Assembly (NCBI RefSeq): GCF_003788585.1
Contig: NZ_AYKG01000031.1
Span: 1-34,095, forward strand
DNA length: 34,095 bases
Origin: Salinisphaera japonica YTM-1
GTDB taxonomy: Bacteria > Pseudomonadota > Gammaproteobacteria > Nevskiales > Salinisphaeraceae
Direction: 5' to 3'
Below are positions 10,101 through 16,594 of this stretch, one piece after another (position 1 is the first letter of the stretch; every line of letters begins with the position of its first letter). The translations under genes and the position numbers were made by a program. The notes beneath the pieces were generated by a model that was given only the letters and a program-made list of their open reading frames with translations, was not told where the DNA came from and searched no databases.

Positions 10101-11138
10101 GTGGTCGTGCACACCGATACCGCCGAGCAGGCAGCGGCAAAAGACGCGGCGCCGGCCAACTCGTCGAGCCTGGTCTGGCCCGACCTGTCGCCGACCGACC
10201 TGCCGGCCCTGTCACTTTACGTGGCGGATTTCGAAGTCGACGACACCGCCTTCGGCGCGTTGCACACCGATGCCCGCGTGACCGATAACGGCTGGTCGCT
10301 GGATCGTTTCGAACTGGCCGGCGGCGCGCTTACCGGGCGTGTCGCGGCCGACTGGCAGCTCGAGCGCGACATCACCAGCGCCGGGGCCCGTGCCAAGCTG
10401 GAAGGCCACGGCCTGTCGCGGCTGATCCGTATCTTCGGCTTCAAGGCGCCGGTACAGGCGGAAAAGACCCGAGTGGATGCCGATCTGTCGATCGCGCCAA
10501 ACGTGGCCGGTCTGGATCTGTTGCATCTCAACGGCCGCATGGACCTGGCCATGGACGACGGCACGTTGCTCAGCGTTGAACCCGGGCCAGGCCGGCTGCT
10601 GGGGCTGTTCAATCTGTACGTGCTGCCACGCCGGCTCACGCTCAATTTCCGGGACGTGGTCGACAAGGGCCTGGCCTTTGACAAGGCCCGCGCAGCGTTC
10701 GTGATCCGTAACGGCCAGGCCTACAGCCGCAAGGCCATGATCACCACGCCGTCGTCCAATATCGAGATCAGCGGGCGTATCGGCCTGGCCACACGGGACT
10801 ACAACGAGCGTGTGAGCATCAAGCCCAAGATCGGCAGCGGTGTGGCCATTGCCAGTGCCGTGATCGGCGGCCCGGCGATCGGGGCCGCGGTCTTCGCGGT
10901 CCAGAAACTGCTGGAAAAGCCGTTGTCTGAAATATCGGCGGTCAGCTATCGACTGAAAGGCAGCTGGGACGATCCGCAGATCGTGGAGCCGCATGCCGAA
11001 GGCCAGCCAGAAGGTCAGGCACAGAGCGACGCCGACAACCCGGCCGACAATACCGCCGAAAGCGAGACGCAAGAGGATAAGGGCAACGCCGTCAGCGAGG
11101 CCGCGTCGTCAGAGCATTCAGACGCGACGGCGGGCTGA
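7155..11138 (+). CDS. yhdP: YhdP-family (AsmA-like) envelope protein
   Basis: This protein of about 1327 residues is the AsmA-like YhdP, one of the large bridge proteins (with TamB and YdbH) that carry phospholipids between inner and outer membrane. A basic RRRRRRWVRR stretch followed by one hydrophobic helix (about residues 17-40) anchors the N-terminus in the inner membrane. The long middle is beta-rich periplasmic repeat sequence, and the C-terminal domain has the family block ATRDYNERVSIKPKIG followed by a glycine-alanine helix and LEKPLSEISAVSYRLKGSW. An acidic, Ala/Ser-rich tail of about 45 residues follows. ATG 7155 is preferred to TTG 7125 because the charged anchor starts there. The order rng-yhdP-nit-tldD is conserved. 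Confidence 0.93.
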   Translation: MTEASRRRRRRWVRRPLIGLAVLLVLLVGAAVVGIPLADRFVPDYQDALIARLEQTLDADIDIDGLSLGISRQGPMVYLDDLAITHHGEQAPAFTAKHVGLAFSLLDLVRGQYIPDGIRLDTPKLTVLTDEGRPRLAHWPARDTGGFDLTRVAELRRRLGELIVADGQLTVVSERLPDGRARWQDIDIDISENAPGQLAASASADGPEWWQDISATGRLTGPVDPAAEAHWHVDIKGLNAPRLLSALADHDTAETRGNTRITFDGRWQDRGLHDTELRITQAPITTPASEPPETLVPGFTRHFVVTGGAGRDVVRIKSRDADAPGAFQARWSRADHTFKATTTDLAATRLARLAGWWQPALAGLTLDGDIRSVSVTKKPGQAVAASGVFDHIVLGNARYRIGPISGRLVHDGNDNTLVFDGADGRIVSERYLAEPLALTGLRGRIGWSATDAATRISLDDLALDSHEATLRAGGTVRLPAHGGAPVLDLALDLAAPDIPRLMDRLPQDPDLPNPKLRDWLDTAITRGTLDAGHIKIKGPADRFPFADPRPGEAFQAKLSGHDLDIGYKPGWPALQQTRGTLTLSGATLDLTIPNARINGVTVDTAHAHVADVREPILAVTGHVNNAPAPQMLSFLANSPLSKKFGPLLDAIDIKGDADLDLDLSLPLKPELGDISVDGKVTARGDRLIQQYLPAPIDDIRGTLAFDETGLVARALAGRVAGVPIDVDILPAPGNRQKIVARATPHLPADSDLLAHYLPPVWLGYVDGALPLRIAFSLGGKGAISPIKITSNLAGTAVELPAPADKDAETRMPVAVTVDTDAQRVIARVDDQRIDLAAQLDQEGVPERVTVRLGDRGQPLTAPPGKGLWIGGHATRIEAKGWFDVVRRVLYDTTGDDNKNTPADAEPDSAGAFSFLGSDITTDRLAIRDRYITDASMRAVPLRAGNGWRVDFDGPDSQGQATYTMGPTRQQRAPVAIDGSFKRVVVHTDTAEQAAAKDAAPANSSSLVWPDLSPTDLPALSLYVADFEVDDTAFGALHTDARVTDNGWSLDRFELAGGALTGRVAADWQLERDITSAGARAKLEGHGLSRLIRIFGFKAPVQAEKTRVDADLSIAPNVAGLDLLHLNGRMDLAMDDGTLLSVEPGPGRLLGLFNLYVLPRRLTLNFRDVVDKGLAFDKARAAFVIRNGQAYSRKAMITTPSSNIEISGRIGLATRDYNERVSIKPKIGSGVAIASAVIGGPAIGAAVFAVQKLLEKPLSEISAVSYRLKGSWDDPQIVEPHAEGQPEGQAQSDADNPADNTAESETQEDKGNAVSEAASSEHSDATAG

Positions 11139-11163
11139 CGCCGAGCGACCACAGCCGTATATT
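11135..11163 (+). promoter_or_regulatory. Candidate sigma70 promoter for nit
   Basis: CTGACG at 11135-11140 and TATATT at 11158-11163 are separated by exactly 17 bp, matching the -35 and -10 consensus at four and five of six positions. It overlaps the yhdP stop and lies about 52 bp before the nit start. A GC stem without T-tract (GGCGCA 11176-11181, TGCGCC 11188-11193) follows it in the leader. Confidence 0.4.
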
Positions 11164-11214
11164 GATAGCTGAGCCGGCGCACCGTTTTGCGCCATTGATG
11201 CATACGAGTCCGTC

Positions 11215-12069
11215 ATGATCGAAACGCCTACTCGCGTCGCTGCTATCCAGATGAACTCGCTTGGCGAGGTCGCGCCCAATCTGGCCCGCGCGGATGATCT
11301 GCTGCGCGAGGCCGCACGTCGCGGCGCCAAGCTGGCCGTGCTGCCCGAAAACTTTGCGTTGATGGGCGCACACGAAACCGACAAGCTGCACGCGGTCGAG
11401 GTCGAGGTCGAGGCCGACGGCGCCGGCAACGGCCATACCCCAATTCAGGATGCGCTGGCCGAAGCCGCGCGCCGCCACGGGCTATGGATCGCCGCGGGCA
11501 CCATCCCGCTGAAAAGCCCCGAAGCCGATCGCGTGTATTCCGCGCTCTGTGTCTATGACGCGCACGGCGCGCGGGTGGCCCGCTACAACAAGATCCATCT
11601 GTTCGACGTGGGCCTGCCCGACTCGCGCGAGGCCTATCGCGAGTCGGCGACGTTCATGCCCGGCGATAACGCCCCGGTGGTCATCGACAGCCCGGTGGGC
11701 CGTCTGGGCCTGTCGATCTGCTACGACCTGCGCTTTCCCGAACTCTATCGCCAGCTCTCGGCCGCCGGTGCCGAGGTGATCGTCGCCCCCTCGGCTTTCA
11801 CCTACACCACGGGCACGGCCCACTGGCACATCCTCACGCGGGCAAGGGCCATCGAGAACCTGGCTACCGTGATCGCCCCCAACCAGGCCGGCCACCACGC
11901 CAGTGGCCGACGGACCTATGGCCATTCGTTGATCTGCGACAGCTGGGGCCAGATCACCTCCGAAGCCCGCTCGGATGCCAACGAAGTCGTCATCGCCGAT
12001 ATCGATCGCGAACGGGCGGCCCGTATTCGCGAGGGCTTTCCTAGCCTGAGCCATCGTCGTCTCGGCTGA
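11215..12069 (+). CDS. nit: Carbon-nitrogen hydrolase (Nit-type amidase)
   Basis: This 284-residue nitrilase-superfamily enzyme has the full Glu-Lys-Cys triad: Glu45 in LPENFALM, Lys126 in RYNKIHLFDV and Cys169 in SICYDLRFPELYR. The IHLFDV and YDLRFPELYR blocks place it in the Nit1/YbeM group. Members tested hydrolyse deaminated glutathione or omega-amides of alpha-keto acids, a metabolite-repair role; which one applies here cannot be told from sequence. It sits between yhdP and tldD as in many gammaproteobacteria, although qor and vapBC now lie between it and tldD. Length is normal. Confidence 0.92.
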   Translation: MIETPTRVAAIQMNSLGEVAPNLARADDLLREAARRGAKLAVLPENFALMGAHETDKLHAVEVEVEADGAGNGHTPIQDALAEAARRHGLWIAAGTIPLKSPEADRVYSALCVYDAHGARVARYNKIHLFDVGLPDSREAYRESATFMPGDNAPVVIDSPVGRLGLSICYDLRFPELYRQLSAAGAEVIVAPSAFTYTTGTAHWHILTRARAIENLATVIAPNQAGHHASGRRTYGHSLICDSWGQITSEARSDANEVVIADIDRERAARIREGFPSLSHRRLG

Positions 12070-12085
12070 TCCCGCAGGAGTCATC

Positions 12086-13063
12086 ATGTCCAGTCATCGC
12101 ATCCAGTTTCAGCAGACCGGCGGGCCCGACGTGCTCGAGTACGTCGCCGTCGACAAGCCCATGCCGGGCGCCGAGGAAGTGGTCATCGAAAACCACGCCA
12201 TCGGCCTGAACTTCATCGATATCTATTTCCGCAGCGGGCTGTATCCCGCCGAGCTGCCCAGTGGCCTGGGCACGGAAGGCGCGGGCATCGTGGTGGCCGT
12301 GGGCGACGAGGTCACCGATTTCGCCGAGGGCGATCGTGTGGCCTATGCCCAGGGCCCGCTGGGGGCGTATGCCACGCATGTGGCCATGCCCGCCCGTAGC
12401 GTCATCGCCCTGCCCGAGGCCATCGATTTCGAGACCGCGGCCGCCGGCATGCTCAAGGGCCTGACCGTGCAATACCTGCTGCGCCAGACTTATGCCGTGG
12501 GCGAAGACGACACGATCGTCTTTCATGCTGCGGCCGGTGGCGTGGGCAGCATCGCCTGTCAGTGGGCCAAGGCGTTGGGCGCGCACGTCATCGGCACCGT
12601 GTCCTCGCCCGAAAAAGCCGATATCGCGCGTAAGAACGGCGCCTGGCAGCTCATCGACTACACGAAGGAATCCGTACCCGAGCGCGTGATGGATCTCACC
12701 CACGGCGCCGGCGTGCCCGTGGTCTATGACTCGGTCGGGCGCGATACCTGGGCGGATTCGCTCAAGTGCCTGCAAAAACGCGGGCTGATGGTCTCTTTCG
12801 GCAACGCCTCCGGCCCGGTCGAGGGCGTGAACCTCGTGGAGCTCAACCGCGGCGGCTCGTTGTTCGTCACCCGCCCCAGCCTTGGCGGCTATGCCGATAC
12901 CCGGCCCCGCTTCGAGATGATGTGTGCCGATCTGTTCGCCGTACTGGAATCCGGCGACGTGCAGGTACCGATCGGCCAACGCTTCGACCTGGCCGATGCC
13001 GGTGCTGCCCAGACCGCGCTGGCCGAGCGGCGGACCACGGGCTCGACCATTCTTCTGCCGTAA
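12086..13063 (+). CDS. qorA: NADPH:quinone oxidoreductase
   Basis: The 325-residue protein is a zinc-free medium-chain dehydrogenase/reductase of the quinone oxidoreductase (Qor) type, reducing quinones with NADPH in the cytoplasm. Recognisable blocks are the start RIQFQQTGGPDVLEYV, GLNFIDIYFRSGLYP, GTEGAGIVVAVG, and the nucleotide-binding loop HAAAGGVGSIACQWAKALGA. Zinc-binding cysteines of alcohol dehydrogenases are absent, as expected. AGGAG at 12076-12080, five bases before the ATG, fixes the start. It is 16 bp after nit and probably in the same transcript. E. coli QorA has 327 residues. Confidence 0.93.
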   Translation: MSSHRIQFQQTGGPDVLEYVAVDKPMPGAEEVVIENHAIGLNFIDIYFRSGLYPAELPSGLGTEGAGIVVAVGDEVTDFAEGDRVAYAQGPLGAYATHVAMPARSVIALPEAIDFETAAAGMLKGLTVQYLLRQTYAVGEDDTIVFHAAAGGVGSIACQWAKALGAHVIGTVSSPEKADIARKNGAWQLIDYTKESVPERVMDLTHGAGVPVVYDSVGRDTWADSLKCLQKRGLMVSFGNASGPVEGVNLVELNRGGSLFVTRPSLGGYADTRPRFEMMCADLFAVLESGDVQVPIGQRFDLADAGAAQTALAERRTTGSTILLP

Positions 13064-13088
13064 TGAGAAACCAAGCCAAGTTGCGTGA

Positions 13089-13135
13089 TTGAAAAAGCAT
13101 CGATAGATTATCTGTAAAACCAAATGGCTATCGAT
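13089..13135 (+). promoter_or_regulatory. vapBC promoter and likely autoregulatory operator
   Basis: An 8-bp perfect inverted repeat, ATCGATAG at 13099-13106 and CTATCGAT at 13128-13135, ends just before the antitoxin ATG at 13137. Between and across its arms lies a possible promoter: TTGAAA at 13089-13094 and TGTAAA at 13113-13118, 18 bp apart. AbrB-type VapB proteins repress their own operon by binding such repeats, so this is the expected position for the operator. Confidence 0.5.
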
Positions 13136-13136
13136 A

Positions 13137-13346
13137 ATGTCAACGACGCTTACGCTCTCATCCAAGTACCAGATCGCTATTCCGAAAGAGGTTCGAGAGC
13201 GGCTCGGGCTAATCGCCGGGCAGAAGATTCAACTCGTGACTTACGGCGATCGTATCGAGCTTCTGCCACAGCGCGATATCCGACAAATGCGCGGCTTTTT
13301 ATCCGGTATCGATACGACGGTTCCGCGTGATGACGATCGGATATGA
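13137..13346 (+). CDS. vapB: AbrB-family antitoxin (VapB type)
   Basis: The 69-residue protein is a SpoVT/AbrB swapped-hairpin DNA-binding antitoxin. The diagnostic core is LTLSSKYQIAIPKEVRERLGL followed by GQKIQLVTYGDRIELLP, covering residues 5-44. The C-terminal 25 residues with MRGFLSGIDT would be the toxin-neutralising segment. Its stop overlaps the toxin start by four bases (ATGA at 13343-13346), the usual coupling that keeps antitoxin ahead of toxin. The pair is wedged between qor and tldD, breaking the nit-tldD neighbourhood, which suggests acquisition by transfer. Base composition looks less GC-rich than the flanking genes. Confidence 0.88.
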   Translation: MSTTLTLSSKYQIAIPKEVRERLGLIAGQKIQLVTYGDRIELLPQRDIRQMRGFLSGIDTTVPRDDDRI

Positions 13347-13714
13347 ATGTCGTCGATTCGTCTGGATGGCTCGCCTATTTCGCAGGTGACGACAACGCGG
13401 ATTATTTCGCCGCGCCTATCGAGCAGACCGCCGGACTGATTGTGCCCGCGTTGAGTATCTACGAGGTCTTTAAACGCGTCTTACAGCAGCGAAACGAAGG
13501 CCAGGCGCTCGAAGCCGTCGCACTTATGCAGCAAGGGCGCATCGTTTCGCTGGATCAGAATATCGCGCTGCTTTCAGCGCGCATCAGTCACGACCATAAA
13601 CTGGCATTGGCGGATAGCACGATGCTGGCGACCGCTCGTGTTTACAAAGCCACGCTGTGGACACAAGACGCGGATTTCGAATCATTCCCCGAAGTTCGAT
13701 TCAAGCAGAAATAG
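13343..13714 (+). CDS. vapC: PIN-domain ribonuclease toxin (VapC type)
   Basis: This 123-residue PIN-domain protein should be the toxin of the pair; VapC toxins are metal-dependent RNases that usually cut initiator tRNA or other specific RNAs. The four acidic active-site positions are all present: Asp5 in NVVDSSGWL, Glu41 in SIYEVFK, Asp91 in LALADSTMLATA and Asp109 or Asp111 in LWTQDADFE. Nothing is truncated, so the toxin looks active. The start overlaps the antitoxin stop. The target RNA cannot be inferred from sequence. Confidence 0.9.
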   Translation: MNVVDSSGWLAYFAGDDNADYFAAPIEQTAGLIVPALSIYEVFKRVLQQRNEGQALEAVALMQQGRIVSLDQNIALLSARISHDHKLALADSTMLATARVYKATLWTQDADFESFPEVRFKQK

Positions 13715-13761
13715 CCAGCAGCGCAGCACTCGCCGGCCAAGAGCAGTGTTAACGTAACGCT

Positions 13762-15216
13762 ATGAAAAATTCGCTCGATATCGCCACCGATACCCTGCTG
13801 GGGCCTGCCGCCATCGACGCGGCCCAGCTCGAGGCCACCCTGTCCGGGCTGATGCAGCCGGGCGTGGATTATGCCGATCTGTACTTTCAGATCTTTCGTA
13901 ACGAATCCTGGCTGTTGGAAGACAGCGTGGTGCGCAGCGCCGGGGCTTCGACGTCCAAGGGCGTCGGCGTGCGCGTACTGGCCGGCGAGCAGACCGGCTT
14001 TGCCTATGCCGACGAGCTGGCCCTGCCCGCGCTCACCCAGGCCTCGCAGGCCGCGCGTGCCATCGCCCGTGACGGCACGACCGCCTCGATGAACGCGCTC
14101 ACCCGGCGTGATTGCGGCCCAGCCACGCGCTATGCCCCGATCGACCCGGCCGATTCAATGGCCGCCGAGGCCAAGGTCGCGCTCTTGCACCACGCCGACA
14201 CGATCGCTCGCGATGCCGACCCTCGGGTGGTGCGCGTGACCGTGTCGCTGGCCGGCAGCGCCGACACCATGCTCGTCGCGGCCTCCGACGGCACGCTTTG
14301 TGGCGACGTGCGCCCCATGGCGCGATTCAATGTTTCTGTCCAGGTCGAGGAAAACGGGCGCCGCGAATCCGGTAGCGCCGGCGGCGGCGGGCGCCTGTCC
14401 TACGAGATCTATACCGGCGACAACGATCTCGTGGCCCAGTACGCCCGCGAAGCCGTGCGGCGTGCCGTCGTGCGCCTGAAAGCCGAAAACGCCCCGGCCG
14501 GCTCGATGCCGGTGGTGCTGGGCAACGGCTGGTCGGGCGTGCTCCTGCACGAAGCCGTAGGCCACGGTCTGGAAGGCGACTTCAACCGCCGCGGGGCTTC
14601 CAACTTCTCCGGCAAGATCGGCCAGAAAGTGGCCTCCGAGCTATGCACGGTGGTCGACGACGGCACGCTTGATGGGCGGCGCGGCTCCTTGGCCGTGGAC
14701 GATGAAGGCACGCCGGCGGCCTGCAACACGCTGATCGAAAACGGCGTGCTCAAAGGCTATATGCAAGACAAGCACAACGCGCATCTGATGGGCGTGGCCC
14801 CTACCGGCAACGCCCGGCGTGAGTCCTATGCCCATACCGTCATGCCGCGCATGACCAATACCTACCTGCGCCCCGGCGAGAGTGACCCGGCCGATATCAT
14901 CGCCTCGGTCGATGACGGGATCTATGCCGCCAACTTCGGGGGCGGCTCGGTCGATATCACCTCGGGCAATTTCGTGTTCACCGTGGACGAGGCCTATCGC
15001 ATCGAAAACGGCCAACTCGGTGCCCCGCTCAAAGGCGTGACCCTGATCGGCAACGGGCCGGACGTCATGGGCCGGGTCTCGATGATCGGCAACGACTGGG
15101 CGCTGGACGCCGGCGTGGGCACCTGTGGCAAGAACGGCCAGAGCGTGCCGGTGGGCGTGGGCCAACCCAGCCTGCGGGTGGATGCCATCACCGTCGGCGG
15201 CACCGAGGCGAGCTGA
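13762..15216 (+). CDS. tldD: TldD metalloprotease subunit
   Basis: TldD is the catalytic subunit of the TldD/TldE (PmbA) zinc protease that degrades unfolded peptides and matures some ribosomal peptides such as microcin B17. The 484-residue length is typical. The zinc site is the HExxxH motif HEAVGHGLEGD (His263, Glu264, His268), with the conserved C-terminal CGKNGQSVPVG providing the third ligand. The glycine-rich block NFGGGSVDITSGNFVF is also diagnostic. The partner pmbA is not in the window. In Gluconobacter, which lacks pqqF, TldD has been linked to PQQ production, which matters here because a PQQ cluster without pqqF lies 9 kb away. No strong Shine-Dalgarno precedes the ATG. Confidence 0.96.
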   Translation: MKNSLDIATDTLLGPAAIDAAQLEATLSGLMQPGVDYADLYFQIFRNESWLLEDSVVRSAGASTSKGVGVRVLAGEQTGFAYADELALPALTQASQAARAIARDGTTASMNALTRRDCGPATRYAPIDPADSMAAEAKVALLHHADTIARDADPRVVRVTVSLAGSADTMLVAASDGTLCGDVRPMARFNVSVQVEENGRRESGSAGGGGRLSYEIYTGDNDLVAQYAREAVRRAVVRLKAENAPAGSMPVVLGNGWSGVLLHEAVGHGLEGDFNRRGASNFSGKIGQKVASELCTVVDDGTLDGRRGSLAVDDEGTPAACNTLIENGVLKGYMQDKHNAHLMGVAPTGNARRESYAHTVMPRMTNTYLRPGESDPADIIASVDDGIYAANFGGGSVDITSGNFVFTVDEAYRIENGQLGAPLKGVTLIGNGPDVMGRVSMIGNDWALDAGVGTCGKNGQSVPVGVGQPSLRVDAITVGGTEAS

Positions 15217-15218
15217 TC

Positions 15219-15851
15219 GTGGCCCGTACCAAAAAGAAACCGACCGGCGTAACCCTGGGCCGCGAGCCCGTTTCCACGCTACGGATCATCGGCGGCGAAT
15301 GGCGAAGCCGACGGGTGCCGATCGCTGATCGCCCCGGCCTGCGGCCCACGCCCGATCGCGTGCGCGAAACCGTATTCAACTGGCTGGCCCCGCGCCTGCC
15401 CGGCGCGGCCTGTGCCGATCTGTTCGCCGGCACTGGCGCGCTCGGCATCGAGGCCCTGTCGCGCGGGGCCGCCTCCACGGTTTTCATCGAAAGCGACGGC
15501 GAGGCCACGAAAGCGATCGAGGCGGCGCTAGCCACACTGGGCGCCGGTGAGCGCGCCCGCGTGGCCCGAGGGGACGCTACCCGTGCCGATGAGCTCCTCG
15601 CCGCTGACACCTTGGATATCGTGTTCATCGACCCGCCGTTCTCGGCCCAACTCCATGGCGCGGCATTGGCTGGCCTGAGCCGCGCGCTACGCCCCGGTGG
15701 GTATGTCTATCTCGAATACCCGCTGGCCGAGGACACCGCGATCGCCGAACGCCTGGCCGCGGATTACGAGGTTCTAAAAACCTCACGCGCCGGTAGCGTC
15801 GGCTTCTGTCTGGCCACCCCGCGCCAAACTGATCCCAAGGCCCCAACATGA
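15219..15851 (+). CDS. rsmD: 16S rRNA (guanine966-N2)-methyltransferase
   Basis: RsmD methylates G966 of 16S rRNA in the 30S subunit. The 210-residue protein has the class I AdoMet site DLFAGTGALGIEALSRGA (residues 68-85) and the N2-guanine catalytic motif DPPF (138-141). RIIGGEWRSRRVPI and LRPTPDRVRETVFNWL are family blocks. The start is a GTG only 2 bp after tldD. Its stop overlaps the coaD start (ATGA at 15848-15851). The rsmD-coaD pair is widely conserved; an ftsY gene often precedes it but is absent here. Confidence 0.95.
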   Translation: MARTKKKPTGVTLGREPVSTLRIIGGEWRSRRVPIADRPGLRPTPDRVRETVFNWLAPRLPGAACADLFAGTGALGIEALSRGAASTVFIESDGEATKAIEAALATLGAGERARVARGDATRADELLAADTLDIVFIDPPFSAQLHGAALAGLSRALRPGGYVYLEYPLAEDTAIAERLAADYEVLKTSRAGSVGFCLATPRQTDPKAPT

Positions 15852-16342
15852 ACCCGCACCGCCCCGTCCGCGCGGCCTATACCGGCACGTTCGACCCCAT
15901 TACGAATGGGCATGCCGACGTCATCCGGCGTGCCGCACGCATGTTCGACGAGCTCATCGTGGCCGTATCCAGCAACGCGTCGAAGAAATCGATCTTCAAC
16001 CACGAAGAACGGGTCGAGCTCGCCCGCAAGGTCCTGGCCGACGTCGACAACGCTACCGTCATGCCCGCCAGCGGCCTGATCGTCAACTTCGCCCGCGAAA
16101 ACAACGTCGATGTCTTCGTACGCGGCGTGCGCGGCGTCGGCGACTACGAATACGAAAAACAGATGGCCGTCATGAACCGCCATCTCGATGCCAGCATCGA
16201 CACCATCTTTTTGGCCCCCTCGCCCGAATACGCCCATATCTCCTCGACGCTGGTGCGCGAGATCGCGTTCCTCGACGGGCGGATCAGCGGCCTGGTGCCG
16301 GAATTGGTGGCTGAGCGTTTGCAGGCCAAAACCGCAGGCTAA
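15848..16342 (+). CDS. coaD: Phosphopantetheine adenylyltransferase
   Basis: CoaD performs the penultimate step of coenzyme A synthesis, joining AMP to 4'-phosphopantetheine. The 164-residue protein has the nucleotidyltransferase motif GTFDPITNGH (residues 13-22), the RGVRGVGDYEYEKQMAVMNR block and the second ATP motif ISSTLVREIAFLDGRISGLVP. E. coli CoaD is 159 residues. The start overlaps the rsmD stop, so the two are translationally coupled. A ferredoxin gene often follows coaD in gammaproteobacteria; here a 250-bp gap and an unrelated helicase gene follow. Confidence 0.97.
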   Translation: MNPHRPVRAAYTGTFDPITNGHADVIRRAARMFDELIVAVSSNASKKSIFNHEERVELARKVLADVDNATVMPASGLIVNFARENNVDVFVRGVRGVGDYEYEKQMAVMNRHLDASIDTIFLAPSPEYAHISSTLVREIAFLDGRISGLVPELVAERLQAKTAG

Positions 16343-16594
16343 GACATGCCGCGAGACCCGCATTTGTAGCCACGTCCCGGCTCACAGGCCCGCCGATCGC
16401 ACTACGGTGAGGGGTCGTGCGGTCAGATGAACCCGAGCACGGCATGCGCGTGAACTACCTGTTGCTGTTTTTAGACGCGTGATTGTTCAAGATGCCGACT
16501 CGCTTCAATCGTGGATATCACCGCCTCGCACGCACGGTCACGGCGATCGATAGCGGCTGTGAGCTCGTACAGATTGGCCGGTAACTGATTATCA
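16343..16594. other. Intergenic region between coaD and the helicase gene
   Basis: No terminator with a T-tract and no clear promoter were found in these 252 bp. The only ORF of note is ATG 16492 to TAA 16584 (30 codons, basic, no visible ribosome binding site), which ends 10 bp before the helicase ATG and may be chance or a leader. An in-frame TGA at 16586-16588 shows the helicase cannot start further upstream. Confidence 0.4.

Noticed and set aside
12041-13165. 374-residue minus-strand ORF opposite qor
   Set aside because: Shadow of the qor gene; low-complexity His/Gly-rich translation and no ribosome binding site.
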